Below are positions 10,937 to 24,127 of a stretch of DNA of 60,000 nucleotides, piece by piece. The stretch is from Apostichopus japonicus. Lineage: Eukaryota > Echinodermata > Holothuroidea > Aspidochirotida > Stichopodidae. The first letter of the stretch is position 1; each line of letters opens with the position of its first letter. The stretch covers positions 33,197,001 through 33,257,000 of the forward strand of contig NC_092580.1 in assembly GCF_037975245.1 (NCBI RefSeq). The letters are read 5' to 3'. A model generated the notes under the pieces. That model was not told where the DNA came from, ran no database searches, and saw only the letters and a program-made list of their open reading frames with translations. The position numbers and the translations under genes are program-made.

Positions 10937-12560
10937 TCAATAGATACAGATTTTAAAAACAAAGAATAAAGAACAAGAGAGATAGAGAGAGAAATTGTGT
11001 TCACAAACTGCTTGCCTATACTGCAAAACGACGTATGTGTGAGTATAACATATCAAGATAATAAGGACCTGAAAAGTCTACATCCTATAGCAGGATCTTC
11101 TTCAGACGCAGTCTGAATGACTCTGAAAGTTTCAACAAGGATCGTACTAAACATGAGGCCATCCTACTTTCAGAGAAAGTAAAACAAGAAAGAAGTAAGG
11201 GTTATGTTTTATTATAAGGGGCTTTATTATTTGGGTTTTCCTTTTCCCATACACAAAATCTGATTATTAATGTTACTATAATTCAGATCTTATAGGCAAC
11301 TTGTTTAGTAAGTTTATCCACACTTGATTTTAATGTTACTGATGTTCTTAGTGGAACATTTCGGTTTGATCATGATCCTACCCATGTTACATCTCTTTGG
11401 TAATACATACGTTTACAAATTCAACCAAGAAGAACTGGAGGCGCTATTTACTGGCTCGATTCAACGTTAATATACTGCCCTGCTTTGATTGTAAGGCAGC
11501 ACGGAAACCATCTCAAGGTCTGTACAAGACACCATACATTTCTTGTGTTGCGCTAGGATATCATTCGGTCAGTGTTGTTGCTCCTTCCAAAGTATTGAAG
11601 GGGTAAATTTAAAAATAAAGTCTTCGTAAAGTCTGATTTATTTTTATAATAAAGCCGCTTTCTTCAATTTTAAAGTTACAAGAACCAAAAAATAATTAGA
11701 AAATCGTTTTAAATACAATTTTGTTGTACCTAATATTCGTTTTGCATTCATAATAAGTATAAAACATACACACAATGTTATTTCAAGGCTTTCATATAAT
11801 CGACAACTCCGGAAGAAATATATTGAATTACTCTTACGGTTGCCCGGAAACGAAGACTTCAATTTGGCAACGTATCCCAAACCTTGGAATCTGATTGGCT
11901 CAATTATAATCCGGTTGCAAGTGACTTCCGATCTTGATGAAAAAAGCTGTCAATCAAATCTTCTTAGCGCTTTTCTATGGTCAACAACGTGCAAGTATGC
12001 ACAACTAGTACACTGTGTGTATTCCACGAATGTACTCCCGCAGTATATGTTACCCAGTTTGTGTAGTAAGGAAAGCTTACATGTAGTGCTCCACACTAGC
12101 TACACGGCTTTGAGATATCCGTCCAAGTGGCCGCGTTTTCTAAAGCCAATTTTAGGAGTTGTAAAGTCACCTACAATTACGACATCTTTCCATTGGATAG
12201 AAAGAAAATTTGGACTGTACATTATTTCGGTTCGTAAAGTTTCTTCATCCGGGAGTCATGTTTTTTATTCGTGAAAGGAAGTTCACCCCATCCGTCTAGT
12301 GGGATACTACAGCAGTTCTTCCATCAACATAGACAGTTTCATTCATACTGGCAGACTATGTTTATAAATGTGCATGCTTTTTGAGGATAGGACAGTCGGA
12401 ACTAATGAGCAAGGATAAACTTACGCATATTCGTTGAACATTGTGTCTCCATAATTTTTTATTCAACTCGAAGGTTTATCGGAATCAATTGGGGCTTCAT
12501 TTATTGACTCTCGAGTATTGGATATTTTACTTTGAATCTTGGATTAATCTCCGGCTGAAT
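10937..12560. other. 5' flank of the DUSP gene, no coding exon recognised
   Basis: CpG-rich DNA up to about 12.56 kb, where CpG becomes scarce. A 144-codon frame at 11840-12274 shows no domain or clear splice sites. A second retroelement-tail-like stem-loop lies at about 11080-11110 on the - strand. The promoter of the downstream phosphatase gene should lie at or near the right edge, but no TATA box could be assigned. Confidence 0.45.
11080..11110 (-). mobile_element. Retroelement tail-like stem-loop (degenerate)
   Basis: On the - strand, CTGAAGA is followed by a hairpin with arms ATCCT/AGGAT. It has the same layout as the motif at 8121 but with a decayed GAAA box. It is likely the end of a degraded retroelement; no coding part was recognised. 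Confidence 0.3.
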
Positions 12561-12751
12561 TAAAATTTCATGTGTGATACTGATTTGTTTATAACAGTGA
12601 ACTGTATACCAGTCAGTCTAGATGCAACTCAGTCAGTCAGTGTAGGCCTACATTGCTGCCATACAGACAGGACACTTTTGTGGTCTGCTTATTAATGTTA
12701 TTTTTGGTAATAAGGTTTTTATTTAATGAACCTTCCAAATGTTTGTTTCAG

Positions 12752-13236
12752 CTTTTACCTGAAGGAGTCTGCACACATACATTCTTACATAAGTCATCGC
12801 CAAATGATTAAAATGCCTGCCCAGACAACTATTAACAACAATTGCAGTGAGCTTGACATCATGACAATGAGATGTACTCCGAACATGGTTGCAGGCCTTC
12901 TGGAATCTAGCAGTAGTGAACCTGCCGTGTTACTCCTAGACTACCGGCCACAAGCCGCTTACAGCCAAGGACATGTGCAACATGCATTGAAAGTTTCCAT
13001 TCCAAATATACTACTGAAGCGACTTCAGAATGGTTCCCTTAAAGCAGGTGCATTCAAAGGACTTATAAATGGTGAAGATGGGAAGAAGAAATTCATTGAA
13101 GTATCGCAAACTGCCTCTATCATTTTGTACGATGCTAAATCAAGAAACTGTGATATCAATGCTAATTCAAACTCTACTTTTGTACTATTGCTGAGGAGGT
13201 TAAAAGAAAATGGGTTTCGAGTGAGCTATTTGGATG
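12752..13236 (+). CDS. DUSP6: MKP-3-like dual-specificity phosphatase, coding exon 1 (rhodanese/docking domain)
   Basis: First coding exon of an ERK-type MAP-kinase phosphatase (DUSP6/7/9 subfamily, Drosophila Mkp3 type), which dephosphorylates phospho-Thr and phospho-Tyr on ERK in the cytoplasm as negative feedback. The chosen start is ATG at 12804. The next ATG at 12813 has a better context (A at -3). An acceptor-like TTTGTTTCAG ends at 12751, so the frame could extend upstream through an unseen exon; without splicing the frame opens at 12726. Numbered from 12804, residues 1-145 cover the inactive rhodanese-like (CDC25-homology) half. The kinase-interaction motif is PNILLKRLQNG at 67-77, its Lys-Arg pair matching the Arg-Arg that docks ERK in DUSP6. 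LLRRLKENG and YLDG match the family near the exon end. The donor GTAAGA starts at 13237 after base 1 of codon 145. Full protein length is 395 aa, against 381 for human DUSP6. Confidence 0.9.
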
Positions 13237-13833
13237 GTAAGAGTTTTGTTATGTTATGTTATATAAATCTAACTTTTTTTTAAAAGTTGGTCTCTAAATG
13301 TATACATATTACATGCCTTCCTTCCTTCCCTTAATAAAGTTTGTCATAGACGGTTAAATAACGTATGGATGTTTGTAAAGCAGTCTTTGGTGCATCCTGG
13401 GATGGCGCTTTTTAGTTAGTTTAGAGTGTCAGTGTTGTGTTAGGCCTAGTCAAAGTCCCACCTTTAAGTCCTAATCACAAACCCACAACACAAACTCTGT
13501 ATAGGGATGGACAACTATATAAATGGGACCTGATTTACATCCTGCCACAGGATGGTGAATAAGACTCATAAGTTTACACATCAGATTATGTAAATGTCTT
13601 AGCTGTGTCACAGAGAAAAACATTTTACATGGTGATTAATTCAAACTCTTCCAGGCTTTGAGGCAAGTTGTTAAATCAGTTTTTTACCATACTATGCTAC
13701 ACAAATGAGGCTGAGACTCTTGTAATGTGTTGCTTTTGTTAAATCTGTTGCATTTTATTTTTCTCCTGTGATTGACACACATTTCTTACCTTAATGCTAA
13801 ACCAAATGGTTCTCTTTCATTCTTTATGTACAG
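13237..13833 (+). other. DUSP6: DUSP intron 1 (597 bp)
   Basis: The intron runs from donor GTAAGA to acceptor TTTATGTACAG ending at 13833. Its phase is 1, and the split codon gives the Gly-Gly of the conserved YL(D/E)GGF motif, the same junction position as in DUSP6-type genes. No other feature was seen in it. Confidence 0.85.
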
Positions 13834-14205
13834 GGGGATTTGAAGCCTTTGCATCAAGTCATCCCAACCTTGTCATCGAAGAAGATTTGTCAAGCTCCCC
13901 AGATGTTTCCTTGCCAGACTTAGGGTTTGATAAACTAAGGATAGACAATTCTCCTGAAGAGAAACCTGAGTTTCAGATAGACAATTTTCCAGTAGAAATC
14001 TTGCCTTACCTTTACCTTGGATCCAGGAGAGAGTCAGAAAACCAAAAACTCTTACGTCAATTTCAGATTAGTTACGTACTTAATGTCACACCAAGCATTC
14101 CGAATCACTTTGAGAATGACGGACTGAAATATCTCAAAATTCCAGTCAGAGATCAGTGGAATCAGAATTTGGCTGAACACTTTCCAGAAGCTATTGATTT
14201 TATTG
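13834..14205 (+). CDS. DUSP6: MKP-3-like phosphatase, coding exon 2 (linker and first half of catalytic domain)
   Basis: Codes for residues 145-269. It begins GFEAF, completing the rhodanese half. An acidic, serine-rich linker (about 157-194) follows. The dual-specificity catalytic domain starts near 195 with FPVEILPYLYLG, which closely matches the family's FPVEILPFLYLG. YVLNVTPSIPNHFEN and the general-acid loop IPVRDQWNQN follow, so Asp251 is the likely general acid (DUSP6 has PISDHWSQN). The exon ends in FPEAIDFI with donor GTAAGT at 14206, again phase 1. Frame and both splice sites join cleanly to the neighbouring exons, and no stop or frameshift interrupts the gene. Confidence 0.93.
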
Positions 14206-17200
14206 GTAAGTCAGTTTGTACAAAAAAAGGATCACATTCTTTTACCATAGGCCTACTTCTCACTTACCTATGATCAGGCGTGATGAAAAGGTGCTCAGAT
14301 GGGTCTACAGCCCTGGTGCCGGGGCAATTGGGGGAAGAGAGAATTTGGAGGGTTCAGTATGGGCTCATGAATATTATATTCTCATTTTCATTAACAAACT
14401 TGAGGAACATGAAGAGCTGAAAAAGGGGGCCCAGTGATGCAGTGTCACCAAGGCACTACCTGTCTCTAAACACCTCGACCTGTGGTACAAGTTAAAATAT
14501 TGGCATCTTACCAACTTCAAAGTCTTCTTTTTATTGGAGAATTTTCTTAGTTGATCTTAAACTCATTCCTTTGTAAGGCCACAAGGTAATAGATGGGATT
14601 TATGTTGGTGCTCTTTATGAATAGGTAAATTCACTATGAAAATGTTTAATTATATTTTAGAAGCTAGTGTAACATATATATGTATGTCAGAGAGCGAAGA
14701 GATTTGGTCATGTCAGTTATGTGTTGTGGTTTCCATTTGTTCATGAATCATGAGTAACGGTTTATTGTGCCTGGCCTCTTTCTGGCATGCATTATTGATT
14801 TACGCTACTCTTGGAAATGTAAAGTGCTTACTGCTTCACAAAGTCAGTAAGTGAAAGGTACCTTAAAGAAACTTTCAGAAATTTAATTTTCCCTGCACAA
14901 ATATATGTTTGCCAGCCTTCAAGGTAGCTACAAGGCATGACATGGGCAATTATGTTTTTTTATTTATTATATATATGTAGATCACAGTAATGCTAGAAGA
15001 TGAGTGTAATCTCTTGAACTTCCCGTGAGAAGCCAATGGAGTGGATGCCTCACAGTTATAAGTGTACTTTTGATTATGGGGATGTGGGAGCTAGTCTCCT
15101 ACAATCTTAATTTCTTCCTGTACTTAAAATTGTGACACACATTACGAACCCAACTTAAATCCCAATTTCCTCCCAGCAAGTAATTTTACATCCGCTATTA
15201 CAAAAAACTGCATCCTTCCCCTGGTGACTGTACAGGATATGTTAAAACATAAACTATACCATTCTAATGACTATGACCCAGTGGACTTCTCATGGAAGTA
15301 CTGTAGCTAAATCAAGTTTTAACATGATCAAGGGGAAAGTTGATAATGCAAAATCTTAAAAGCAAACTTGGTTTTTCATGTCACCTCTTGTACTGTACAG
15401 TGGTGAGCATAGTATTTTTTCCTGTTCTAAAATTGGTAAAAAGTTCAGAAATTGTCTAAATGTGTTGAAAGCTAAGAAGGTTTGTTTGTGTTCAATGCAC
15501 ATTCTAAAATGACATTACCCTAATTTCACGCAGTTTCTGATGGATTACAGCACTCTGCAATGTAGATAAATTGATTTTCTTCTGAAACCACCCCGTGACT
15601 AACTTTAATTGTTTATTCAAAAGGAAACAATGAACATTATCACCATTATGTATACACACAAATAGCGATACCTGTAAAGCCTACAATTTGAGAGATCCCG
15701 GCATTCCATGTATGAAATGGTTTGAACAATAATAATACAGTAGTGGATTTGCTTTGATACATGTGCAGGTCCCACAGTCCTATATAGTGTCCTACAATAC
15801 TCAGAACTAAACAAGATACCACTCAAGAGACTGGTACATGATTCAGTAGCAACTGCATTATAGATTTAAGATTGATTTAAGTTGTGAATTTATGACATTA
15901 TATGACTAGTGCAGTTCTAAAGACTGCTGTTACCACTCACAGTAAGTCATGAATTACTTGAACACATTTATCACATACTGTAGGTTTAGTGATGAGAATT
16001 ACACCCATATTATTATGCCTAGTGTTTTAAGATATATGCAGCAGCAGGGGGACACCCTATATTTCTTAGATCTATTGACACTATAATTAAAAGCTTTTTT
16101 TGGGGGGGGGGGGAAAGATCAACAAAACAATTGCTAGAATGAGATGATTTCATCTAGTGATACATGCTTTCCTAGCTGAGCTACAGAATCTCCCTGAGGT
16201 GATGGATGAATCTTTGAGATTATGGAACTCAATTTGTGTTTATGCCATGCACTCACTGCAGAGGTGTACTATACAGTTATGTCCACAGTAGCTGTAAAGG
16301 TTGCACAATATCATGTACAACATCGTGATCAACAACTTACTGTAGGCTAATGTATTGTGTCTCTGGAGTACTGCTACGTGACCAACTGTGCATTACAAAG
16401 TGTTATTTGTAGTGATCAAAGTTTTAATTATTATCAAGATTCTATGGTTTGGATGTGTTGGAATGCACAGATCAAATTATTGATACAGTTAGTTAAAAGT
16501 GTCCTTTACCTTTCTTCATCAACAGTATGGTACAACTTAAATAGCTTAAATAATACGGTAGGGCTACTTCCAAGCTGCTGTTGTGCATAATATACACAGT
16601 TAACAGTTTGTTCTTAGTGTCAACTGCAAACAAACATCCTTTGTAGTCACCCAGTTTTCTATCTGGTTGAATAAGTTTACCTCATGAAAGGTTGACTGAT
16701 GTATCATCAGGCACACAGTTTTACAATATGATGCCTTCTCTAATCATTTCCATGTGTTTTTCACATTCTCATGGGTATTAGTATCAATGGATTTGTGGAA
16801 ATTTATGAGTGATCTTTCCTCTTGAGTGTGCTTGAATTTGTGAAGTATTTGGTTTACCAGAAACATGGCTGATAATAAAATAAGTCATTGTCACCTTTCA
16901 TTTGATGAATACTAGTTGGTTCAAGGGTAATAGAATGAATTCATTATGTATTAGTTGTCACAGATGACAGAAACGTGATCCTACTAAAACCCAGGAGTGA
17001 AAAAGGACAATTAACTCTCTTGTGTGGAGAGTTGGACCTACTGTGGTGAAAAGGTTAACAGGTCTTTAATATGGTAACCACACAAACATGCCCAGTCATT
17101 TCACTGTGTGTTTGTATCAGTGGTGCTTAACTGCATGGCATTGGGTGTGTGCTGTAAGTATATACTGACTGTTACCAAGACACTCCAGGATGGTTACTGT

Positions 17201-19293
17201 GCTGTGTGCTGTGTATGTTGAGTATGTATCACAGAAGCGATTGGAGGAGACTTATTTGATTCTTCCATGCAATGTGTGGTTCAGTTTTGTTATTAAGTTT
17301 TAGAGGTATATCGTATACAAGTTAATAGTTATTTATTAAACCAATGACAAACTGTAAATTGGAAATTTGATCATCACCCAAGCACATTATAAATTACCTA
17401 ATGAATATAAATCCATGAATGAACCATAAATTACTGGTTAGGTTGCATCATCTTCTTTTAACCCATCTTGTGTGCAGTTGTGTTATACACAATTGATCAA
17501 TTAGAGTTGTTTGTTAATTCATTACATTTTGATTTATTACAATTTGGTAGTAATGACTTGAGGCTGTCAGACACACTTAGTCATTGAAATGGACTGACCA
17601 GTTGGTTGGGTAGTAAACATTCAGTAATGACAGAATAGACGGAAGTTTCAAATTTGTGTCCATTGAAACTATGTACAGTAAAGACCAACATTTACCCAGT
17701 TTCTGTTCCCTTTAATTTGACAACAGCAAGGAATGTGAATTTATAATGAAGTTTCATTATTTCACTTTTTGTTTAAATATGGTAGACATTGTGCAAATTA
17801 CATAGTTGAAATATCATATCTTTCAGTCTATAGAGTAACTACAGTAGCTGGCCAAGTAGTAGGTAGTCATTTGTATATCATATACAGTACAGTATGTTAG
17901 CATGTATGATTTCTACATTTAAGCGACTGTGATTTACTCTCCCAATGTAACCCCTGTTCTCCCAGTAAATAAATTTGAACCTTCATACACCCAGTGATCT
18001 GACCTTTTCCAGATAGTGCCACGTATTTGATTATGCAATAATGAATATTCATGAGTTTTTTTAAAGTCTTAATTCTCAAATCCACTTGAGAATTCATTGG
18101 ACTGTAATGCACTAATGGACAATGAATTAAGGTAAACACATTAGCAAGAGGCTGTATGGTAGTGGTGTGAAAGGACTTCAAATTGCATTGCTTGAGAAAT
18201 GACAAATTTATGCTTTTACAAGGAAGATGTTTATATCACTGCAGTGTGGTTGCCGCATTTTAAGAGAACATTTTAATACATAAGTGAACATTTTTGCAAG
18301 TATTGGTCTCATTGTACTGAACCCTGATCATTTCTACACATTTAGCATTTTAGCTTGAAACTTTGAAAGGGTGACATTACAGTATATCTTGAAAATCAGG
18401 ATAGACACAGAAACAATGCCATTCTGTTTTTGATTGTGATTTGACCAAGACTCTAAGGCTCAGATTACCAAAGTTACCATGTAACATTTCTGGTCACTAT
18501 TTGTCCTTTTCTGTTAAAATTATGTGGAGATTTGCTTGATCTCAGTAGTTGATAGTTGCAGAGGGTTAAGGTGGAAAGCTCATGATGTAAAATGTTTCAT
18601 ACATGTGCACAGTAGTACAGTACCATGTTGTGTAAATTCACTGTTTGGAAGTTCCTTCCAAGTAATAATCTGCTCTTATATCCTTGTCATTCATCCATGA
18701 GCATTATTTGTCACACCCTGTGAACTATTGAACAATGTAAATTAAACTTGTCTTACTGTATATACCTACAACAGTGTTGTCCTACTACAGTACCTTGATC
18801 AGTTGACACTGTATGTATCTACAGATAACTCTTCCACACCATCGTAGTCTCCTAACTACCGTACTTCATTATTAATTGGACAGGAAGGTGTGCTTGGCTC
18901 TGTTACATTTAATACTTCTACATTCTTGTAGTTCATAATTTACAGGTGTACATGCACAGAACGCCATGGCAATTAATTCCTCATTTCAGTGCAAGAGGTA
19001 TTAGTTCTTAGACACCATCCATATATATTTAAAGCATGTCCAGCAGTAACTAGTCGTGTGTACACACAGACTGTATGTGGTGTTTATTATCCGATGTAAC
19101 ATTATTAAAGATGCATATTACAGTGTTTTTTGTTTCAACTGCATTGTGGACTATCTGTTTTACTTTGTTGTGACTTGACAAGAATCTAGTCACCAGCTAC
19201 CCATCTTCTCTTCTGAACTTTAGTGTTGCAACTCATTTACTGATATAGATAAATTGAATTACAGAAATCACCATAGCAACATGGTCTGTTTAC

Positions 19294-19326
19294 CCATGGA
19301 GGTAAAAACAGATTTTACCTCCATGG
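19294..19326. repeat. Perfect 14-bp hairpin
   Basis: The arm CCATGGAGGTAAAA is followed by a 5-base loop and its exact reverse complement. Pairing extends outward with one bulge for a few bases. It lies in the phosphatase intron, so it would be transcribed. It is shorter than a typical microRNA precursor. Confidence 0.8.
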
Positions 19327-21700
19327 TTTACCAAATGTGCAACTTGATATAATTTTGGGTGGTGTACCCAGATGCTTTTATCCGTAAATGGCTGCAATCT
19401 TTAGGTCTCCTGCAGTTGAGTTGGTATCCTGCTGAGCTCTATGACCATGTGTTTATTTGGTTTTGGTCAAACTCTGTAAAAATATGTCAGGAGAGAAAAT
19501 ACTACTCTAAAATACCTCCATCATTGGATTAATGTTTTTATATGATCTAAATCATGGCATCCTGGTGAGCTGTTGTAGAGCGTGGTACAGTATGTAGGAG
19601 GAATAAATTATGCTGTGTGGATTATTTGATGTGGTTTGCATGTCTTTGTGGAATGGTGGTACCTCTTTAATGTGAGGATATCACAGGCATTTACAAATCC
19701 ACAGACAGATTGAGATATATTCAGGGAACAAATTTAAATCTCATACTGTTTAAAGGTCTCCTCCATACATACCTTTACATTAACTGTATTTTACACTGTA
19801 AAGTCATAGATCTGTGTCAGCCACAATTGGCTCAACAGATCAAAGTACTGTTAATGCATATAAATTTCGTGTACACTCTGTGAGACTTGCCTGTTGGTGA
19901 AGTTGTCACCCTTTCGTGTTTGATCCACTCCAGTTATGTATATTGGTATAGGTTAAAGTACTTTTGAAAACATGTCTTATTTATAGCACACTAAAATCAA
20001 AGAATTGTGGTCAATGAATACATTTCAACTCACCAAAAGAATTTTGTATTAACCACACAACAATGCTGTTGTATGACTGATTTAACCATTTATTCTCAAG
20101 AAGACAGATTGGTTTGAACATTTTCAATTCATTTGCTTTGAATTGTCTTCCTAAACAGCAGTCAATGCCTATAAGCCAAAAAGGCTGAATGGTGGCTTGG
20201 ATGAGAGATCTCTATCACAACCACTTCCCACTACTATTCAGAGACACATTGACACATAATAGTGGACCTTGTCCTTAACGATTTATGGAAATCTTCTTAT
20301 ACTAAGCACAAACACAACTTGACATGGCAGAATGATTCGAAAACTTCCTGTGGCAACACATTTATTTACCAGTGTTCCACAACAGATTCATATTTTCAGA
20401 AATCTAGATCCTAAATATGCTTTAATGGAGAAAACTTTTAATGTGATCCTGTTATATATTAACATAAATGCTAATTATTGTATAAATAGTTCATGTTTGT
20501 ACTCTTCTGGAGGGGTGTACTGCCAAGGGATAATAGTCTACTGCAACCTTCAAACATTAACTTTTAATAACTTGTCGAAAAAGTAAGAAAGTTCAAAGCC
20601 AATGACAGACAGATACTAAAAGCTGATGATAAATTTCATGAAATGTGCTGATTCCAGCAGTTCTTACTGTCAAGGTACTGGAATTAAATATTTTGCAGGA
20701 TAGAGCAGCTATTAAACTCTAGAACCTATTGACAGGCATATATTATAGCCATATATAAATTACCAGTGGCACAGGTTTAGGCATAGTTTCTATGGAGAGA
20801 TGCAAAATTAGTTAATTAATTAATTAATTCAGAAGTAATGTTAGATCTAGATAACGAAATGATTTAATGGATGTTGTCGTTGTTTTTCGTCAAAGTGCAC
20901 ATATTGGTTTGAGTAAATTCTCTCCTGAGTATAGAACATACTTTAAATTTCCAAAATTTGTCCTTTTACATAGATACTGTAAGCAATACAGGTGTATCTG
21001 GAATATTCAGTGAAGAACCATGTACTGTAACTGTTATTCTTCAAAAGATGCCTCATTTCCAAGCTGCACAAAACACTACTATTCTACAGTAGTTTTTATA
21101 CAAGTTTCCAAGCTATGTAACACTACACTGTATGCAAAAGTAATCCAGTAACCTTATTTTTAGAAAGGTGATTAAAAATCCCTTTAAATGTAAAGCAAGC
21201 CTGGATATCATTAAATCAGATTATATTGCTATACGTTTATAATACAGGGCTTTAAAAAATTGCAAATGAAAGTGAAAGTATGATAGGAAGCTGTCACACT
21301 AACAGGCTCAGGATGTGGAAGTTAATATTTCACAAATGGTTTACAAATACATACTGTAAAGTGCTCATGATATACTGTATATACTAGATACCTGGATAGT
21401 AGTGTGTATTGTTGCAAATATACTACATGATACCACAATGTAATGCTTCCCAGACCTCTACCAGATAACATTTAGTCAAATTAAATGAATTATTCATGTT
21501 TTGAACAGTGAATGGCCTGCCTGCCTGTGACATACTATGGGTATATTGTACAGTAGGTACAGTATGGTCAGTCAATACAATGTTCATTCATGATGTATCA
21601 GATTTGTTGTATCAGATTTGATGTATCAGATTTCTAGTACTTACCTAATGGATTCAAACCTGAAAATAGGAGTCATTAGCATACATACACCAGTACAGTA

Positions 21701-22896
21701 TAGTAAGACGGGGTAAAAAAAAACCACAGGGTAGTTGGGGTAAAAAAAAAACCACCCCCAACTACAAGTCGTGAGAAATAGAAACACATTTTTGTATGGT
21801 GTATGTGAAAACCATGGTGCCCAAGTCAATTCTGACATACTTTATTGATTGTTACTATTCTTTTCCATCGGCGTACCGATACTTTTAGCGCCGATTTTTC
21901 CCATACTCTAAAAATAGCAAATATTTAAGTTCTGAACACTGTCCTTTAACTTTATCCTGCAAAAATATTAGAACTGATATAGAGGTTTTTGTTTCTTGGT
22001 TATGATAACAAGAGGCGTACCTACATGAATCAGTAATGTAATTACCCGCACGATCTGCCAGTTTTCTCGAATGACATGGTTTTTTTTTACCCCAGGGTTT
22101 AGTGTCCGTTTGGGGTAAAAAAGACCAGTCCTAATTTCCTCCCAAAATGGTTTATATTTATCACAGAATGTTAGAATTGCTATATGATTGACACAGGGAG
22201 TACATCTATGCTCCTCTAATTTCTACCAATATAATAATTTACATTTTTATAACTAACTGTTGCCTGTTCTTAACCTAAGTTATTTCTATGTTAGCCTAGT
22301 GTTATAGCCTAACACAATATATGTCTGCTGTATATGGTTATCTTGTTATTTTTAGAGTCCTAAATTTTTCTCTACCCTAAGTCCCAACCCCACAGCTGGA
22401 TGTGATACTAATATATAGAATAAAACTCATAAAACATGGTCAATAATGTTTTAGGGGGTATTAAACAGTCTTGATAGAATCTTGCTTAGTCTCGGAAGGT
22501 GGGGTTTGTTTCCGGGAGTTTATCCTTTGGCAATAGGTTAATTCATGCAGAACTTGATTGAAAATGCCCAAATAAAGCTTTTCTAAAGTGTGCTGAAAAT
22601 ATTTCTGGTGGTTTTGCACATTTTCTTTGGTAGTATGTTGTTTTAACAGTGTGGACTTTTTTTACCCCAGCAGGGTTTTTTTTTACCCCAAAAATGACGA
22701 ACAGCCGGGGTAAAAAAAAACCACCCCTTTTCTGGAATTTCTCCTTTACTCATTGTGATTGAAATTTTTATTATGGCTATTTAGGAAGGTATTCCCACTT
22801 GTCAACTGACAATGCTAAAATATCTACCTAAGCATCTACCTAACGAGTTTTATGTTAAACTTTAAGGAAACGTTTTTTTTTTACCCCGTCTTACTA
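21701..22896. mobile_element. TIR DNA transposon, non-autonomous, TA target duplication
   Basis: The left end TAGTAAGACGGGGTAAAAAA is repeated inverted at the right end (22873-22896). Flanking TA dinucleotides at 21699-21700 and 22897-22898 fit a Tc1/mariner-like target duplication. The unit GGGGTAAAAAAAAACC and its inverse recur inside at about 21738, 22081, 22116, 22656, 22674 and 22708, so the terminal motif is repeated subterminally. A hairpin formed by GTAGTTGGGG and its inverse lies at 21731-21775. No transposase frame was seen. CpG persists inside (for example 21868-21895), unlike the surrounding intron, which suggests a later insertion. Confidence 0.75.
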
Positions 22897-24127
22897 TATG
22901 TATGCTGTGAATGTGTCATTGATATACTTCTATCTCTTATTTTTGATTATTTCACAGTGAGAGAATCATTACACTGATTCATAAACACATTGGACTAACA
23001 CTGATGCTTTAAAATGGCAGTAAAAGAAAGAACAGATGAAGGCATATATAGCAACTTGAAGCAAGAATGTCCAAGAAAGAAACTCTATGTCATGAAATAT
23101 TTCAAACTAATTACCCATCGATGTTAATATAGCAGACAAACCTTGTACTAACTGAATCTACAGTCCCACATTCTATAAACAGCCTATATATATATATTGT
23201 GATGTATTTTTGAGAGTTTATATATACCATTGACCTTCCAAAAGAATTATAAAAGACATTATTGAAACCATGGATAAATCACTAAATCTTGATGGCTTTC
23301 AAACTCACTATATATTGTACATGTAATTTAACCTTTACATTCCAGTGTTGTGTAATGAAGGAGTGAATTTCTCCCTGTAAGTGACTTTCTTCAAGGGGAG
23401 TACTGAGTGCATAACCTTCAAAGTTATTTTGCTGTGACATGTCCTTTTCGGTAGGAGACATAGAAACACGGGACAAGTTGTAATTACTGTAGAAAAGACC
23501 TAGTTTAAGAAACAGTTTAATGTTTTTCGGACAGCTGAATGGCTGATTTCTTGGGGAGCTTAATTTGTAATGCCACACTGCAAATTTCTGTAATGGGTAA
23601 AATTGTTTCTGATAGAAGGTGGTGGGGACTTGGAAGGGGGAAACAACCACATTTAACCTGAACCTTCATATTGTCTGTTAGTTTTTGCACAGTACTATTT
23701 AGCCTATACAACAGTTTGTTTGAATTTCTTTCAATGATATAATAGGATGTTTGTGTTTTCACTATTTCTGGATTTGAAACCACAGGATATCCAGTTCTGA
23801 TGGAATGGTTAACCATTTTAGACCACAGCATCTGCATGGTGGTTGCTTTCTTCCTTTTAAGTGTTCTCTGTTACACAGTTATCTGTCTGGAAGGATATCC
23901 CACTTCCTCTGTGGAAGTTTAAAGGAACACACTGTGGCTTTAATAGTAATAATCAGTTTTAATACAGTGGTTAAAGCATATGAGCCTTTATGAGGGAACA
24001 TTGTCTAATAGAGTACAGTTTGTTCTATTCTGTGCGATCCATCCATGGATGTCACAAATCATATAAGTTACCAATTGTATTTACAAATAAACTAATTAAA
24101 TAATTTGTTTCTTTTGTTCTATTACAG

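Larger units (their letters stand above)
14206..24127 (+). other. DUSP6: DUSP intron 2 (9,922 bp)
   Basis: The intron runs from donor GTAAGT (14206) to acceptor TCTATTACAG ending at 24127. It is strongly CpG-poor (about one CpG in 16501-16800) and rich in the words TACTGTA and TACAGTA. It contains a 14-bp-arm hairpin (19294-19326), a TTAA run (20813-20829), three tandem copies of GATGTATCAGATTT-like words (21592-21633), and a 1.2-kb DNA transposon (21701-22896). No nested gene was recognised in either strand. Confidence 0.85.

Noticed and set aside
11840-12274. 144-codon frame upstream of the DUSP gene
   Set aside because: No recognisable domain, no good donor at its end and no clear link to the acceptor at 12751. 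Its length is possible by chance, so it is left as an unsupported frame.
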